From positions 1 to 64,000 of the forward strand of contig JBFMFC010000004.1 in assembly GCA_040752195.1 (NCBI GenBank): 64,000 nucleotides of DNA, read 5' to 3'. The DNA is from DSNY01 sp040752195. Its GTDB lineage: Bacteria; Pseudomonadota; Gammaproteobacteria; Burkholderiales; Burkholderiaceae_F. Within the stretch, counting starts at the first letter, position 1. Every line of letters starts with the position of its first letter. Of the stretch, positions 19,144 through 26,994 are shown piece after piece. The notes beneath the pieces were generated by a model. It was not told the origin of the DNA. It saw only the letters and a program-made list of their open reading frames with translations, and ran no database searches. Position numbers and translations under genes: made by a program.

Positions 19144-19803
19144 CTAACCCTTCAGGTACTCCCCTGCCAGCTTCTCGAACAGCCGGCGTGCATTGCCTTC
19201 GAGATACGGCGCGGCGAGCGCCATCACCTGGTAGCAGCCACGCGCGAGCGCTTCGCCGACGACGGCGGGCTCCGAAAAGCGGCGCGGGTTCAGTACGTAC
19301 TCGTACGAAAGCCAGTAAGTCGCGACGACGACCATGTTGGTCGCGAGCGCGTCGATCTCGGGCGGCGTGGCCCGCAGTTCCTTCTGCTGCGCCAGGCCCT
19401 CGCACAGCCAGCGCGCCATCCGGGTCTTTTGCGCCAGGAGCGTCTTGAAGCGCAGCTCGAGCGTGCGGTTGTTGATCAGCAGGTTGTTCAGGTCGCGATA
19501 GAGGAAGCGGTACTTCCAGATCAGCTCGAACAGGAGGTGCAGGAACAGCCAGGCGTCCTCGACGTTCGGCTTGCGGTTCGTCGGTACCGTCAGCAGCCGA
19601 TCGATCTCGCGCTCGAACTGCTGGAAGATGCAGTTGATGATGTCGTCCTTGTTCTTGAAGTGGTAGTACAGGTTGCCCGGCGAGATGTTCATCTCCTCGG
19701 CGATGATCGTCGTGTTGACGTTCGGCTCGCCGAAGTCGTTGAACAGCCGCAACGACAGCTCCAGGATGCGTTCGCGCGTTCTTCGCGGCGGTTTGCGTTG
19801 CAT
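19144..19803 (-). CDS. TetR/AcrR family transcriptional regulator
   Basis: A 219-residue TetR-family repressor. The N-terminal helix-turn-helix domain is easy to see: RERILELSLRLFNDFGEPN, then TTIIAEEMNISPGNLYYHFKNKDDII with the recognition-helix GNLYYHF signature. Residues 60-219 form the ligand/dimerisation domain, Leu- and aromatic-rich. TetR proteins bind operators as dimers and are released by a small ligand, often acyl-CoA or fatty acid when located beside lipid genes. The neighbours (patatin, phasin, acyl-CoA reductase) suggest a lipid ligand, which is inference. Candidate target: the 8-6-8 palindrome at 22044-22065. The start at 19803 directly precedes RKPPRRTRERI, a usual TetR opening. 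Confidence 0.88.
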   Translation of the reverse strand: MQRKPPRRTRERILELSLRLFNDFGEPNVNTTIIAEEMNISPGNLYYHFKNKDDIINCIFQQFEREIDRLLTVPTNRKPNVEDAWLFLHLLFELIWKYRFLYRDLNNLLINNRTLELRFKTLLAQKTRMARWLCEGLAQQKELRATPPEIDALATNMVVVATYWLSYEYVLNPRRFSEPAVVGEALARGCYQVMALAAPYLEGNARRLFEKLAGEYLKG

Positions 19804-19901
19804 CGGGCTCGAAAGGCGCCAAGCGGCGGCGCGCCGGCTTCTTGTCGCGGGCGAGAATAGCACCGGCGTCCCGGGCTCGATGCGGCGGATGCGCGGCGCC
19901 G

Positions 19902-21170
19902 TCAGCGCGCGGCCGCGCGCAGCCAACGGTCAAGATCGTCGAGCGTGTGCGCGAGCATGCGCGTGGTCGCCGACGAACGCGATTCGATCCAGGTGTCGCG
20001 ATGGCGGCGGATGCTCTTGACCAGCGTCAGGCGCTCGTCGCGCAGCACCGAGACGTCGATCTCGACGCCGTGCCGGGCGAGCGTGGGCGCGAGCTCGTGC
20101 CGGCGTACCCAGAGTTCGTGGCGCGTCTTCTGGTACGCGTGCTCGCACAACCTGCGCCGGCTCGAGTACGAAAACAGGTTCGTGAAGAACATGTCGGCGT
20201 CGGCGCGGTTCGGCTGGAACAGCACGATGTCGGTGTCCGGATACGCGGTCTTGTAGCGCTCCATGCCGGCGCCGAGGCGCGAATAGATGATCGCGCGGAA
20301 GGTCTGCGCCAGCACGACCGGCAGGCCGCCGTCGGCGAGCTTGTCGAGGTGATGCGCGCGGTCGCGCGTGCGATGGTGCGGGGTCGCGTCGTAGGGCACG
20401 AGCGGGTTCAGGCACAGCAGCAGATCGACGCCCTGCTCGAGCGCGATCGACGCATGCAGGGTCTTGCGCAGCGCGCCGTCGACAAAGTCGCGGCCGTCGA
20501 TGCGCACCGGCGGAAACACGCCGGGCAGCGCGGCCGAGGCCTGGACGGCGCGCGAGATCGGCACGTGGTCGTAGCCGGCCGAGCCGAAAGCGACCGCTTC
20601 ACCGGTGTCCAGATCGGTGGCGACCAGGAACAGCTTGTGGCGCAGCTCGCGAAAGTCATTGGTCCGCCCCGGCTGGCTGAAGATCCGGGCGAGATACCGC
20701 TCGACTTCGTCGCCGTCGAAAAGCCCCGTCGGAACGGCGCGCGCGAGCCTTTCGAGCGAACCGATCAGGTTGCCGGGCCGGGCGATGTAGTTCCACAGCG
20801 CGCCGGCCACCAGCGGCGGCAGCGAACGAAGGCGCCGCCCGTATTCGCGCCATGCCGGTCGCAGCAGGATCGCCGGATCAAAGCGATCGTCGGTCTTGTG
20901 CCCCTCAATGAACAGCCGCGACATTTGGTGAGGCGTGAAGCCGTTGGCGAGCCCCGCCGCGATGAACGCGCCGGCGCTGACCCCGACGTAGACGTCGATG
21001 TCGTTGAAGTCGATGCCGCGCAGCGCTTCCGAGAGCGCAGCCAGCGCACCGATTTCGTAAATGGCCCCCAACGGTCCGCCGCCCGCCAGGGCGAGGCCGG
21101 TACGGGGACGGCGCCGCTGCAAGGCGCGTTGTCGAACAGTGCGACGGCGGGCGGCGGACCGTTCGTTCAT
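19902..21170 (-). CDS. Patatin-like phospholipase
   Basis: A 422-residue patatin-domain lipid hydrolase. The oxyanion motif is LAGGGPLG (Gly30-Gly35), the nucleophile Ser65 lies in GVSAG, and the catalytic Asp231 in VDGAL, so the Ser-Asp dyad is complete. Residues about 330-420 are Arg-rich. Bacterial patatins release fatty acids from phospholipids or other acyl lipids; the substrate here is unknown. The first 23 residues are extremely Arg-rich and arise from a 134-bp segment that is tandemly duplicated directly upstream, which leaves a 45-residue mini-ORF ending in an ATGA overlap with this start. No good Shine-Dalgarno precedes the ATG, consistent with coupled translation or with a start further in. 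Confidence 0.88.
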   Translation of the reverse strand: MNERSAARRRTVRQRALQRRRPRTGLALAGGGPLGAIYEIGALAALSEALRGIDFNDIDVYVGVSAGAFIAAGLANGFTPHQMSRLFIEGHKTDDRFDPAILLRPAWREYGRRLRSLPPLVAGALWNYIARPGNLIGSLERLARAVPTGLFDGDEVERYLARIFSQPGRTNDFRELRHKLFLVATDLDTGEAVAFGSAGYDHVPISRAVQASAALPGVFPPVRIDGRDFVDGALRKTLHASIALEQGVDLLLCLNPLVPYDATPHHRTRDRAHHLDKLADGGLPVVLAQTFRAIIYSRLGAGMERYKTAYPDTDIVLFQPNRADADMFFTNLFSYSSRRRLCEHAYQKTRHELWVRRHELAPTLARHGVEIDVSVLRDERLTLVKSIRRHRDTWIESRSSATTRMLAHTLDDLDRWLRAAAR

Positions 21171-21341
21171 AAGTCCAAGCGGACAGCGCCGAGCGCAGCG
21201 AGGAGATGTCCGCCGCCCGCCAAGGCGAGGCCGGTACGGCGACGGCGCCGCGGCAAGGCGCGTTGTCGAACAGCGCGACGGCGGGTGGCGGACCGTTCGT
21301 TCATAAGTCCAAGCGGACGGCGCCGAGCGCGGCGAGGAGAT
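21074..21341. repeat. Two tandem copies of a 134-bp segment
   Basis: Copy 1 (21074-21207) and copy 2 (21208-21341) are near-identical, differing at only a few scattered bases, and a degenerate third start may follow (GTCTGCGG at 21342). Each copy carries, on the minus strand, the upstream region, an ATG with the codons MNERSA and about 26 more residues up to LALAGGG of the patatin gene. The period of 134 is not a multiple of three, so the copies read in different frames. Within copy 1 an 18-bp inverted repeat (AACGGTCCGCCGCCCGCC from about 21070 and its complement from about 21147) brackets the segment. Confidence 0.85.
21167..21304 (-). CDS. Candidate upstream mini-ORF overlapping the patatin start
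   Basis: Copy 2 of the 134-bp duplication holds a second ATGAACGAACGG start, reading 45 codons: an Arg-rich N terminus nearly identical to that of the patatin, then GLALAGGG, a frame change and a LLAALGAVRLDL tail. It stops at a TGA that overlaps the patatin ATG as ATGA. Thus the peptide mimics the patatin N terminus through its Gly-rich loop and then ends. It may be a non-functional by-product of duplication or a coupling leader for the downstream gene. There is no evidence of expression from sequence alone. Confidence 0.35.
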   Translation of the reverse strand: MNERSATRRRAVRQRALPRRRRRTGLALAGGGHLLAALGAVRLDL

Positions 21342-21495
21342 GTCTGCGGTTTGCCGGCAGCGGGCCGACGCGGCGGCGCGGAATCCTAGGGCCGCAGCCG
21401 CTCGGCGCGAGGCGGCTCGAGCGAGCCATCATGCCGGCCTTCGGCACGCTCGGCCGTCGCCGTTGCGCGACGGCCGGATGCCTGCCTGGTTTGCC

Positions 21496-21957
21496 TCAGG
21501 CGGCCGCCTTCTTCGCGCGCGCCGAGCGGGTCGTCTTGGCCGCGCGCCCACCGGAGAGCTTCTGCACGCTCGCGGTCAGTTCTTCGACGCGCTTCGTCAG
21601 CGCCTGGATCTCTTTGTTCGTCGGCACGCCCAGCCGCGTCAGCGCGCGCTGCACGCGCTCTTCGAAGACGCTTTCGAGCTTGTCCCACGAGGCGTTCGCC
21701 TGTTTCTGGAAGCTGCCTGCCATCTTGGTGACCTTGCTCGTGACTTCGTTGACGCGGTCTTCGGTGACTTTCATCGTGCGCTTCTGGATCGAGTTGCCCT
21801 CGCGCACGAGCGCTTCGAAGACCTTGCTGCCTTCCTCCTGCGCCTTCGCGAACGCGCCGAGTCCGGCCAGCCAGATCTGGTGCGCCGACTCCTTGATCGC
21901 CGCCGCGAGATGGCTGTCCTTGCCGCTGGCTGCCATCGCCTTGAGTTTTCGCGCCAT
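21496..21957 (-). CDS. Phasin family protein (PHA granule-associated)
   Basis: A 153-residue phasin with the PhaF/PhaI-like layout. The N-terminal part has IKESAHQIWLAGLGAFAKAQEEG, the commonest phasin signature. A long amphipathic, coiled-coil-prone helix follows (residues 40-135) and the tail, from GGRAAKTTRSARAKKAAA, is Lys/Ala-rich like the DNA-binding histone-like end of PhaF, though much shorter. Phasins coat polyhydroxyalkanoate granules and control their size. The gene is divergent from the acyl-CoA reductase, with a palindromic candidate operator between them, and together with the PHA-system protein at 6.65 kb implies that the host makes PHA. Confidence 0.88.
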   Translation of the reverse strand: MARKLKAMAASGKDSHLAAAIKESAHQIWLAGLGAFAKAQEEGSKVFEALVREGNSIQKRTMKVTEDRVNEVTSKVTKMAGSFQKQANASWDKLESVFEERVQRALTRLGVPTNKEIQALTKRVEELTASVQKLSGGRAAKTTRSARAKKAAA

Positions 21958-22043
21958 GCTCGACTCCTTCCTGTGAACGACGTTGTCGACAGAACGAAGT
22001 CTATGGACCCGCGCTAGAGGGCGCCCACTAAATCCCGCCCTTC

Positions 22044-22065
22044 GCGTAGAGCGCCGTCTCTACGC
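22044..22065. promoter_or_regulatory. Candidate operator between divergent phasin and acyl-CoA reductase genes
   Basis: A perfect inverted repeat with 8-bp arms, GCGTAGAG at 22044-22051 and CTCTACGC at 22058-22065, separated by six bases. The 22-bp size and two-fold symmetry fit a TetR-type operator, and the site lies 87 bp upstream of the phasin start and 106 bp upstream of the reductase start. The TetR gene is 2.2 kb away. It could also be a hairpin. Assignment to that TetR protein is inference. Confidence 0.35.
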
Positions 22066-22170
22066 TGCGCGCGCCGTCGAGGCGCGGCGTCGCCCGCCGA
22101 GTCCGGTGGTTAGAATCGGCCGGGGACTCGAAGAGACAATTCGAAGGTCACGTCGCGGGGAGACGCCACC

Positions 22171-24177
22171 ATGCAGTACTTCGTCACCGGAGCCTCGGGC
22201 TTCATCGGCAAGCGGCTGGTCAGAAAACTGCTCGCGCGGCACGGCGCCGTCGTGCACTTCCTGATCCGCGAGTCGAGCAAGGACAAGGTTCCCGGCCTGC
22301 TCGAATTCTGGGGCGTCGACGAGAACAGGGCGGTGCCCGTGTACGGCGACCTCGCGCAGCCCGGCCTCGGCCTGTCGAAGGGCGCGATCGGCGAACTGAC
22401 CGGCAGGATCGACCACTTCTTCCACCTGGCCGCCGTCTACGACCTGAAGGCCGATGCCGAAAGCCAGGTGATCGCCAACGTCGAGGGCACGCGCAACGCG
22501 GTGGCGCTCGCCAACGAGTTGAAAGCCGGCTGCTTCCAGCACGCCTCGTCGATCGCGGCCGCGGGCATGTACGAGGGCGTCTTCCGCGAGGACATGTTCG
22601 ACGAGGCTGAAAACCTCGAGCACCCGTACTTCGGCACCAAACACGAAGCGGAGAAGATCGTCCGCAACGAGTGCAAGGGTCCGTGGCGGGTCTACCGGCC
22701 GGGGCTCGTGGTCGGCGATTCGAAGACCGGCGAGATCGACAAGATCGACGGCCCGTATTACTTCTTCAAGCTGATCCAGAAGATGCGGCGCATGCTGCCG
22801 CCGTGGATGCCGACGATCGGCATCGAAGGCGGCCGCATCAACATCGTTCCGGTCGACTTCGTCGTCGATGCGATGGACCACATCGCGCACGCGAAGGACC
22901 TGGACAACCGCGCATTCCACCTGGTCGACCCGACGCCGTACCGCGTCGGCGACGTGCTGAACATCTTCGCGCGCGCCGCGCACGCGCCGGAGTTCGGGCT
23001 GCGGATCAACGCCGCGTTGTTCGGCTTCGTCCCGCCGAGCATCCGCAAGGGGCTGCTTGCGCTGACGCCGGTGCGCCGCATCCGCGACGCGGTGATGAAG
23101 GACCTGGGGCTGCCCGAAGACATCTTGCAGTTCGTCAACTACCCGACGCGCTTCGACTGCCGAGACGCGGCGGCGGCGCTGAAAGGCAGCGGCATCCAAT
23201 GCCCGCGGCTCGAGGACTACGCGTACCGGCTGTGGGACTACTGGGAGCGCAACCTCGACCCGGATCTGTTCATCGACCGCACGCTCAAGGGGCAGGTGCA
23301 GGGCAGGGTCGTGCTGGTCACGGGCGGATCGTCCGGCATCGGGCTGGCGGCAGCGAAGAAGATCGCCGCCGCTGGCGCGGTGACGGTCATCGTCGGCCGC
23401 GAGCAGGACAAGCTCGACGCGGCGAAGAAGGAGATCGAGGACGGCCTCGGCGACAACGTCAACGGCGGGCAGGTCGTGACCTTCTCGGCGGATCTGGCGA
23501 ACTACGAAAGCTGCGACAAGATGGTCGCCTGGCTCGTCGAGAAGTACGGCGGAGTGGACGTGCTGATCAACAACGCCGGCCGCTCGATCCGGCGCGGCAT
23601 CGAGTCGAGCTACGACCGCTTCCACGACTTCGAGCGCACGATGCAGCTCAACTACTTCGGCTGCCTGCGCACGACGATGGGGCTGCTGCCGCAAATGGCC
23701 GCGCGGCGGCGCGGGCACGTCGTCAACATCAGCTCGATCGGCGTGCTGACCAACGCACCGCGTTTTTCGGCGTACGTCGCCAGCAAGGCGGCGCTCGACG
23801 CGTGGACGCGCTGCGCGGCGAGCGAATTCATCGACGTCGGCGTCACCTTCACGACGATCAACATGCCGCTGGTGAAGACGCCGATGATCGCGCCGACCAA
23901 GATCTACGAGAACGTGCCGACGCTCACCCCCGACGAGGCCGCGGACCTGATCGTCGACGCGATCGTCTACAAGCCGGTGCGCATCGCGACGCGGCTCGGC
24001 ATCTTCGGCCAGGTGCTGCACGCGCTCGCGCCGCGGGTGGCGCAGATCATCATGAACACGACCTTCCGCATGTTCCCGGACTCCGACGCCGCCAAAGGCG
24101 CGAAGGCCGGCGATAAGCCGAAGGCGACGCCGGACCAGATCGCGCTCGCGAACCTGATGCGGGGGATTCACTTCTAG
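22171..24177 (+). CDS. Two-domain fatty acyl-CoA reductase (extended SDR + classical SDR)
   Basis: A 668-residue fusion of two short-chain dehydrogenase domains. Residues 1-370 are an extended SDR with the nucleotide motif TGASGFIG (7-14) and catalytic Tyr153/Lys157 in YFGTK. Residues 378-668 are a classical SDR with TGGSSGIG (384-391), NNAGRS and Tyr535/Lys539 in YVASK. The segments PWMPTIGIEGGRINIVPVDF, DYWERNLDPDLF and NMPLVKTPMIAPTKIY match, as I recall it, the bacterial acyl-CoA reductases of the Marinobacter Maqu_2507 type, which reduce fatty acyl-CoA through aldehyde to fatty alcohol. Such alcohol is the substrate of wax ester synthase, encoded at 7.4 kb. Length and architecture agree; end product is inferred. 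Confidence 0.82.
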   Translation: MQYFVTGASGFIGKRLVRKLLARHGAVVHFLIRESSKDKVPGLLEFWGVDENRAVPVYGDLAQPGLGLSKGAIGELTGRIDHFFHLAAVYDLKADAESQVIANVEGTRNAVALANELKAGCFQHASSIAAAGMYEGVFREDMFDEAENLEHPYFGTKHEAEKIVRNECKGPWRVYRPGLVVGDSKTGEIDKIDGPYYFFKLIQKMRRMLPPWMPTIGIEGGRINIVPVDFVVDAMDHIAHAKDLDNRAFHLVDPTPYRVGDVLNIFARAAHAPEFGLRINAALFGFVPPSIRKGLLALTPVRRIRDAVMKDLGLPEDILQFVNYPTRFDCRDAAAALKGSGIQCPRLEDYAYRLWDYWERNLDPDLFIDRTLKGQVQGRVVLVTGGSSGIGLAAAKKIAAAGAVTVIVGREQDKLDAAKKEIEDGLGDNVNGGQVVTFSADLANYESCDKMVAWLVEKYGGVDVLINNAGRSIRRGIESSYDRFHDFERTMQLNYFGCLRTTMGLLPQMAARRRGHVVNISSIGVLTNAPRFSAYVASKAALDAWTRCAASEFIDVGVTFTTINMPLVKTPMIAPTKIYENVPTLTPDEAADLIVDAIVYKPVRIATRLGIFGQVLHALAPRVAQIIMNTTFRMFPDSDAAKGAKAGDKPKATPDQIALANLMRGIHF

Positions 24178-24210
24178 CGGCGCGAACGCACCTCCGATCC
24201 GTCCCCGCCG

Positions 24211-24233
24211 CCCGTCATGGATGGGGTGACGGG
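24211..24233. terminator. Possible bidirectional terminator hairpin
   Basis: CCCGTCA (24211-24217) pairs with TGACGGG (24227-24233) around a 9-base loop, between the convergent acyl-CoA reductase and alpha/beta hydrolase genes, at the very end of the latter. Position suits a shared terminator, but no T tract follows on either strand, so it is weak. Confidence 0.3.
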
Positions 24234-25162
24234 GCAGCGGCGCGGTCCGCGTGCCGTGCCGAGCTCGCGCTCCGAAGCTCTTCCCGAACGATCGCCCACA
24301 CCCGTCGGTCCTCGATCGACGCGAGGTGACCGACGCCGTCGAGCACGTGATGGCGCGCGCCGCCGAGCAGCGGGCTCGTGCGCGGGACGATCAGGTTGTC
24401 GTCCTGCGTGGCGATGCAGACGAACTTCGCGCGCGTCGCCGCGTTCTCGCCGGCCGCCAGCTCGCGAAGGAATTCCGAATCGGGGCGCATCTGGCGCGCG
24501 TTGCGCCCGTAGCCGAAGCGCGCCAGCAGCGTGCCGTGATGTGGCGACGCGATCGTGACGGCGCGCGCCACGGCGTCGCCGCCGTGACGGCGGAGATAGC
24601 AACGCAGCGCGAGTCCGCCCATGCTGTGCGCTACGACGACGACCTGCGCCGCGCCGCTCGCCGCGCGCAGCCGTTGGACGGCCGCGTGGACCGGGCCGGC
24701 ATAGCCGTCCAGATCGCCGAAGGGCGGCGCCAGATCGACCGTTGCGACGTTGCAGCCGGCAAATCCGCCGGCATCGAGCCACGGCTTCCAGACGGCGCGG
24801 TTGCACAGGTAGCCGTGGATCAGCAGCACCGCCGGTCGCTCGCGATCGCGCTCGACCGCCGGTTCGGCGAAGTCGGCGAAAAACGGCATGCGCCACGCGA
24901 AGGCGCGTAGTGACGTCGAAGTCTCGCGCAGCCAGACCGCGAGCACGTGCGGCAGCGACGCCCGCGGCCGGCGCGGATCGACCGCTGCGGCGATCGCGAA
25001 TTCGAGGGCGAGCACGGCTGCGTGTGCCGCCGGCGGCACCGCGAGCCCGATCGCGAGCGGGACCCACGGGCTCGTGCCCTCGCCAAGCCACCACGCCGCG
25101 AGCAGTGCGCCGCCGCCGATCTGCACGGCGAGCGACAGTCGCAGCAGCGTCGAGAGCTTCAA
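24215..25162 (-). CDS. Membrane-anchored alpha/beta hydrolase (lipase-like)
   Basis: About 315 residues from a TTG start at 25162 that overlaps the preceding stop as TTGA. Two hydrophobic segments (residues 5-27 and 33-61) should anchor the protein in the inner membrane. The hydrolase domain starts with VLLIHGYLCNRAVW, has the nucleophile Ser180 in AHSMGG, and ends with a GVGHLAS catalytic His; the acidic residue is probably Asp in TQDDNLIVP. The HGYLCN and SPHHGT features resemble bacterial triacylglycerol lipases/esterases. It is the last gene behind three binding-protein genes but faces the acyl-CoA reductase; a storage-lipid role is plausible but unproved. Confidence 0.75.
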   Translation of the reverse strand: MKLSTLLRLSLAVQIGGGALLAAWWLGEGTSPWVPLAIGLAVPPAAHAAVLALEFAIAAAVDPRRPRASLPHVLAVWLRETSTSLRAFAWRMPFFADFAEPAVERDRERPAVLLIHGYLCNRAVWKPWLDAGGFAGCNVATVDLAPPFGDLDGYAGPVHAAVQRLRAASGAAQVVVVAHSMGGLALRCYLRRHGGDAVARAVTIASPHHGTLLARFGYGRNARQMRPDSEFLRELAAGENAATRAKFVCIATQDDNLIVPRTSPLLGGARHHVLDGVGHLASIEDRRVWAIVREELRSASSARHADRAAAPSPHP

Positions 25163-26976
25163 CGCGGCGCCTCGCGGCGGGCGGGGTCGACGTCGATCCA
25201 GTTCCACTGCCGCGCCGTGAAAGGGTGGCGGCGATAGCCGTCGACCCAGGGTTGCACGAGATCGAGCGTGACGCGGTGCAGGTGGAACTTGTAAGGCATG
25301 TACGCGGTCAGGATGCGCGCCGCGCGGTGCAGCAGCTGCAGGCGCTCGGGCCCGTCGGGCAGAACGCGCTGGCGTTCGTACAGCGCGTTGTATTCGGGCA
25401 GGTCGAAGCGCGCATCGTTGAGCTGTTCCTTGTTGGGTCCGTAGCCCATGCCGAACAGGTTGTCGCTGTCGGGGCCGCCGACCTGCCAGGCGTAGCCCCA
25501 CATCATCAGCTTGCCCGCGAGCGACATGCGCAGCAGCTCGGGCCACTGCGCGATGCGGAAGTCGATGCGCAGCCCGACCGCGTTCATGTAGCGCTTCCAC
25601 AGCTCGTTTTGCTTGCGGTCGAGCGAGGTCGCCGACGACGCCAGCTCGAGCACGAGCGGCGAGCCGTCCGGCATCTCGCGCCAGCCGTCGCCGTCGCGAT
25701 CGACATAGCCGAACATGTCGAGCAGCGCCGCCGCGCGCGCTCGACTGAACTCGCCCATCTCGCTGCGGTAGCCCGGGTCGTAGCCGAACGTGCCGGGCAC
25801 GATCGGCGATTGCGCGCGCACGCCCTGGCCGGAGAAGATCAGCCGGATGTACTCGTCGCCGTCGAAGGCAAGCGCGATCGCACGGCGCAGCGCGATCTTC
25901 TCCGGCGTGTAGCCGCCGACGACCGGGTGCTCGATGTTGAAGTAGGTCAGCGCGACGTCGGCGGCGGCCGTGCGGCGCATGCGAACGCCGCGCCGTTCGA
26001 GAAAGGGCGCCAGCCGCCCGTTCGGCGCGGCGACCGCAACGAACTCGAGCGGCACGGCCAGCACGTCGAGCTCGCCTTGCTGGAACGCCAGCCAACGCGG
26101 CTGCGATTCCTCGATGATCGAGATCTCGACGCGCTCGACCAGCGGCAGGCGCCGCCCGCGCAGCCGCGCGACTTCGGCGCGCATGTCGGGCGCATCCGCG
26201 GCCGGCTCGAAGTCGTAGTGCTCTTCGCGATAGTCCGGATTGCGCTCGAGAACGATGCGCGACGAGCGCGTCCAGTGCGCGAGCCGGAAAGGCCCCGTGC
26301 CGACCGGATGCGCCATGATCGCGTCGCCGTAGGCTTCGACCACTTCGCGTGCGACCGCGCCGAGCAGCGACGCGTCGGCCAGGTACTGGACGAAGCGCGG
26401 ATTGGGTTCGGCGAGCCGGATCTGGAACGTGTAGCGGTCGAGCGCGCGCAGGCCTTCGACCTCGCGGTCGTAGTCGAACGGCTGCTTGGTGCGGACTGCC
26501 TGCTGGCGCAGCTCGCTCAGGCCGAGCAGCTTGCTCGTCTCCAGCGTGAACAGCATCGGGCTCTTCCAGCGCGGGTCGTACAGGCGCTTGAACGAGTAGA
26601 CGTAGTCGTGCGCGGTCAGCTCGCGGCGCGCGCCCTTGAAGGCGGGATCGCCGGCGAAGAAGATGCCCGGCCGCAGCCGGATCGTGAACGTGCGGTAGTC
26701 CGGGGAGACTTCCGGCATCGCGGCCGCGGTGTTCGGGCGCAGACGCGCCGGCCTGGCGAGGTAGTCGTACTCGAGCGGCGCGTCGAGGATGTGCGACAGC
26801 ACCGTGCGCGAGTACAGGTCCTGCACCTGTACGGGATCGAAGCCGGTTTCGGCCGTCGGGAAGGCCACGCGCAGCGTCTTCGGGCCGGCAGCGCGCGGCT
26901 GCGCCGACGCGATGCGCGCGCCGGCCAGCGGGGCCAGCGGCGCCGCCGCCAGGAAACGCCGCCGCGACAGACTCAT
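25159..26976 (-). CDS. ABC transporter substrate-binding protein, family 5 (copy 3 of three)
   Basis: A 605-residue family-5 (peptide/opine/nickel type) periplasmic binding protein. The N terminus LSRRRFLAAAPLAPLAG is a twin-arginine signal, with cleavage near ASA|QP. Typical family stretches are RTFTIRLRPGIFF, ELTAHDYVYSFKRLYDPRWKSP, HPVGTGPFRLAHW and GYTPEKIALRRAIALAF. It is clearly paralogous to the next two genes on the same strand and, like them, is longer than the usual 500-540 residues. Ligand is unknown. The stop overlaps the TTG start of the alpha/beta hydrolase gene; 18 bp separate it from the preceding paralogue. Confidence 0.87.
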   Translation of the reverse strand: MSLSRRRFLAAAPLAPLAGARIASAQPRAAGPKTLRVAFPTAETGFDPVQVQDLYSRTVLSHILDAPLEYDYLARPARLRPNTAAAMPEVSPDYRTFTIRLRPGIFFAGDPAFKGARRELTAHDYVYSFKRLYDPRWKSPMLFTLETSKLLGLSELRQQAVRTKQPFDYDREVEGLRALDRYTFQIRLAEPNPRFVQYLADASLLGAVAREVVEAYGDAIMAHPVGTGPFRLAHWTRSSRIVLERNPDYREEHYDFEPAADAPDMRAEVARLRGRRLPLVERVEISIIEESQPRWLAFQQGELDVLAVPLEFVAVAAPNGRLAPFLERRGVRMRRTAAADVALTYFNIEHPVVGGYTPEKIALRRAIALAFDGDEYIRLIFSGQGVRAQSPIVPGTFGYDPGYRSEMGEFSRARAAALLDMFGYVDRDGDGWREMPDGSPLVLELASSATSLDRKQNELWKRYMNAVGLRIDFRIAQWPELLRMSLAGKLMMWGYAWQVGGPDSDNLFGMGYGPNKEQLNDARFDLPEYNALYERQRVLPDGPERLQLLHRAARILTAYMPYKFHLHRVTLDLVQPWVDGYRRHPFTARQWNWIDVDPARREAPR

Positions 26977-26994
26977 CGACCCGCGCTCGGCGCT

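Noticed and set aside
21074..21341. Tandem repeats considered as a CRISPR array
   Set aside because: Only two long copies (134 bp) with no spacers, and they contain the start of a coding gene.
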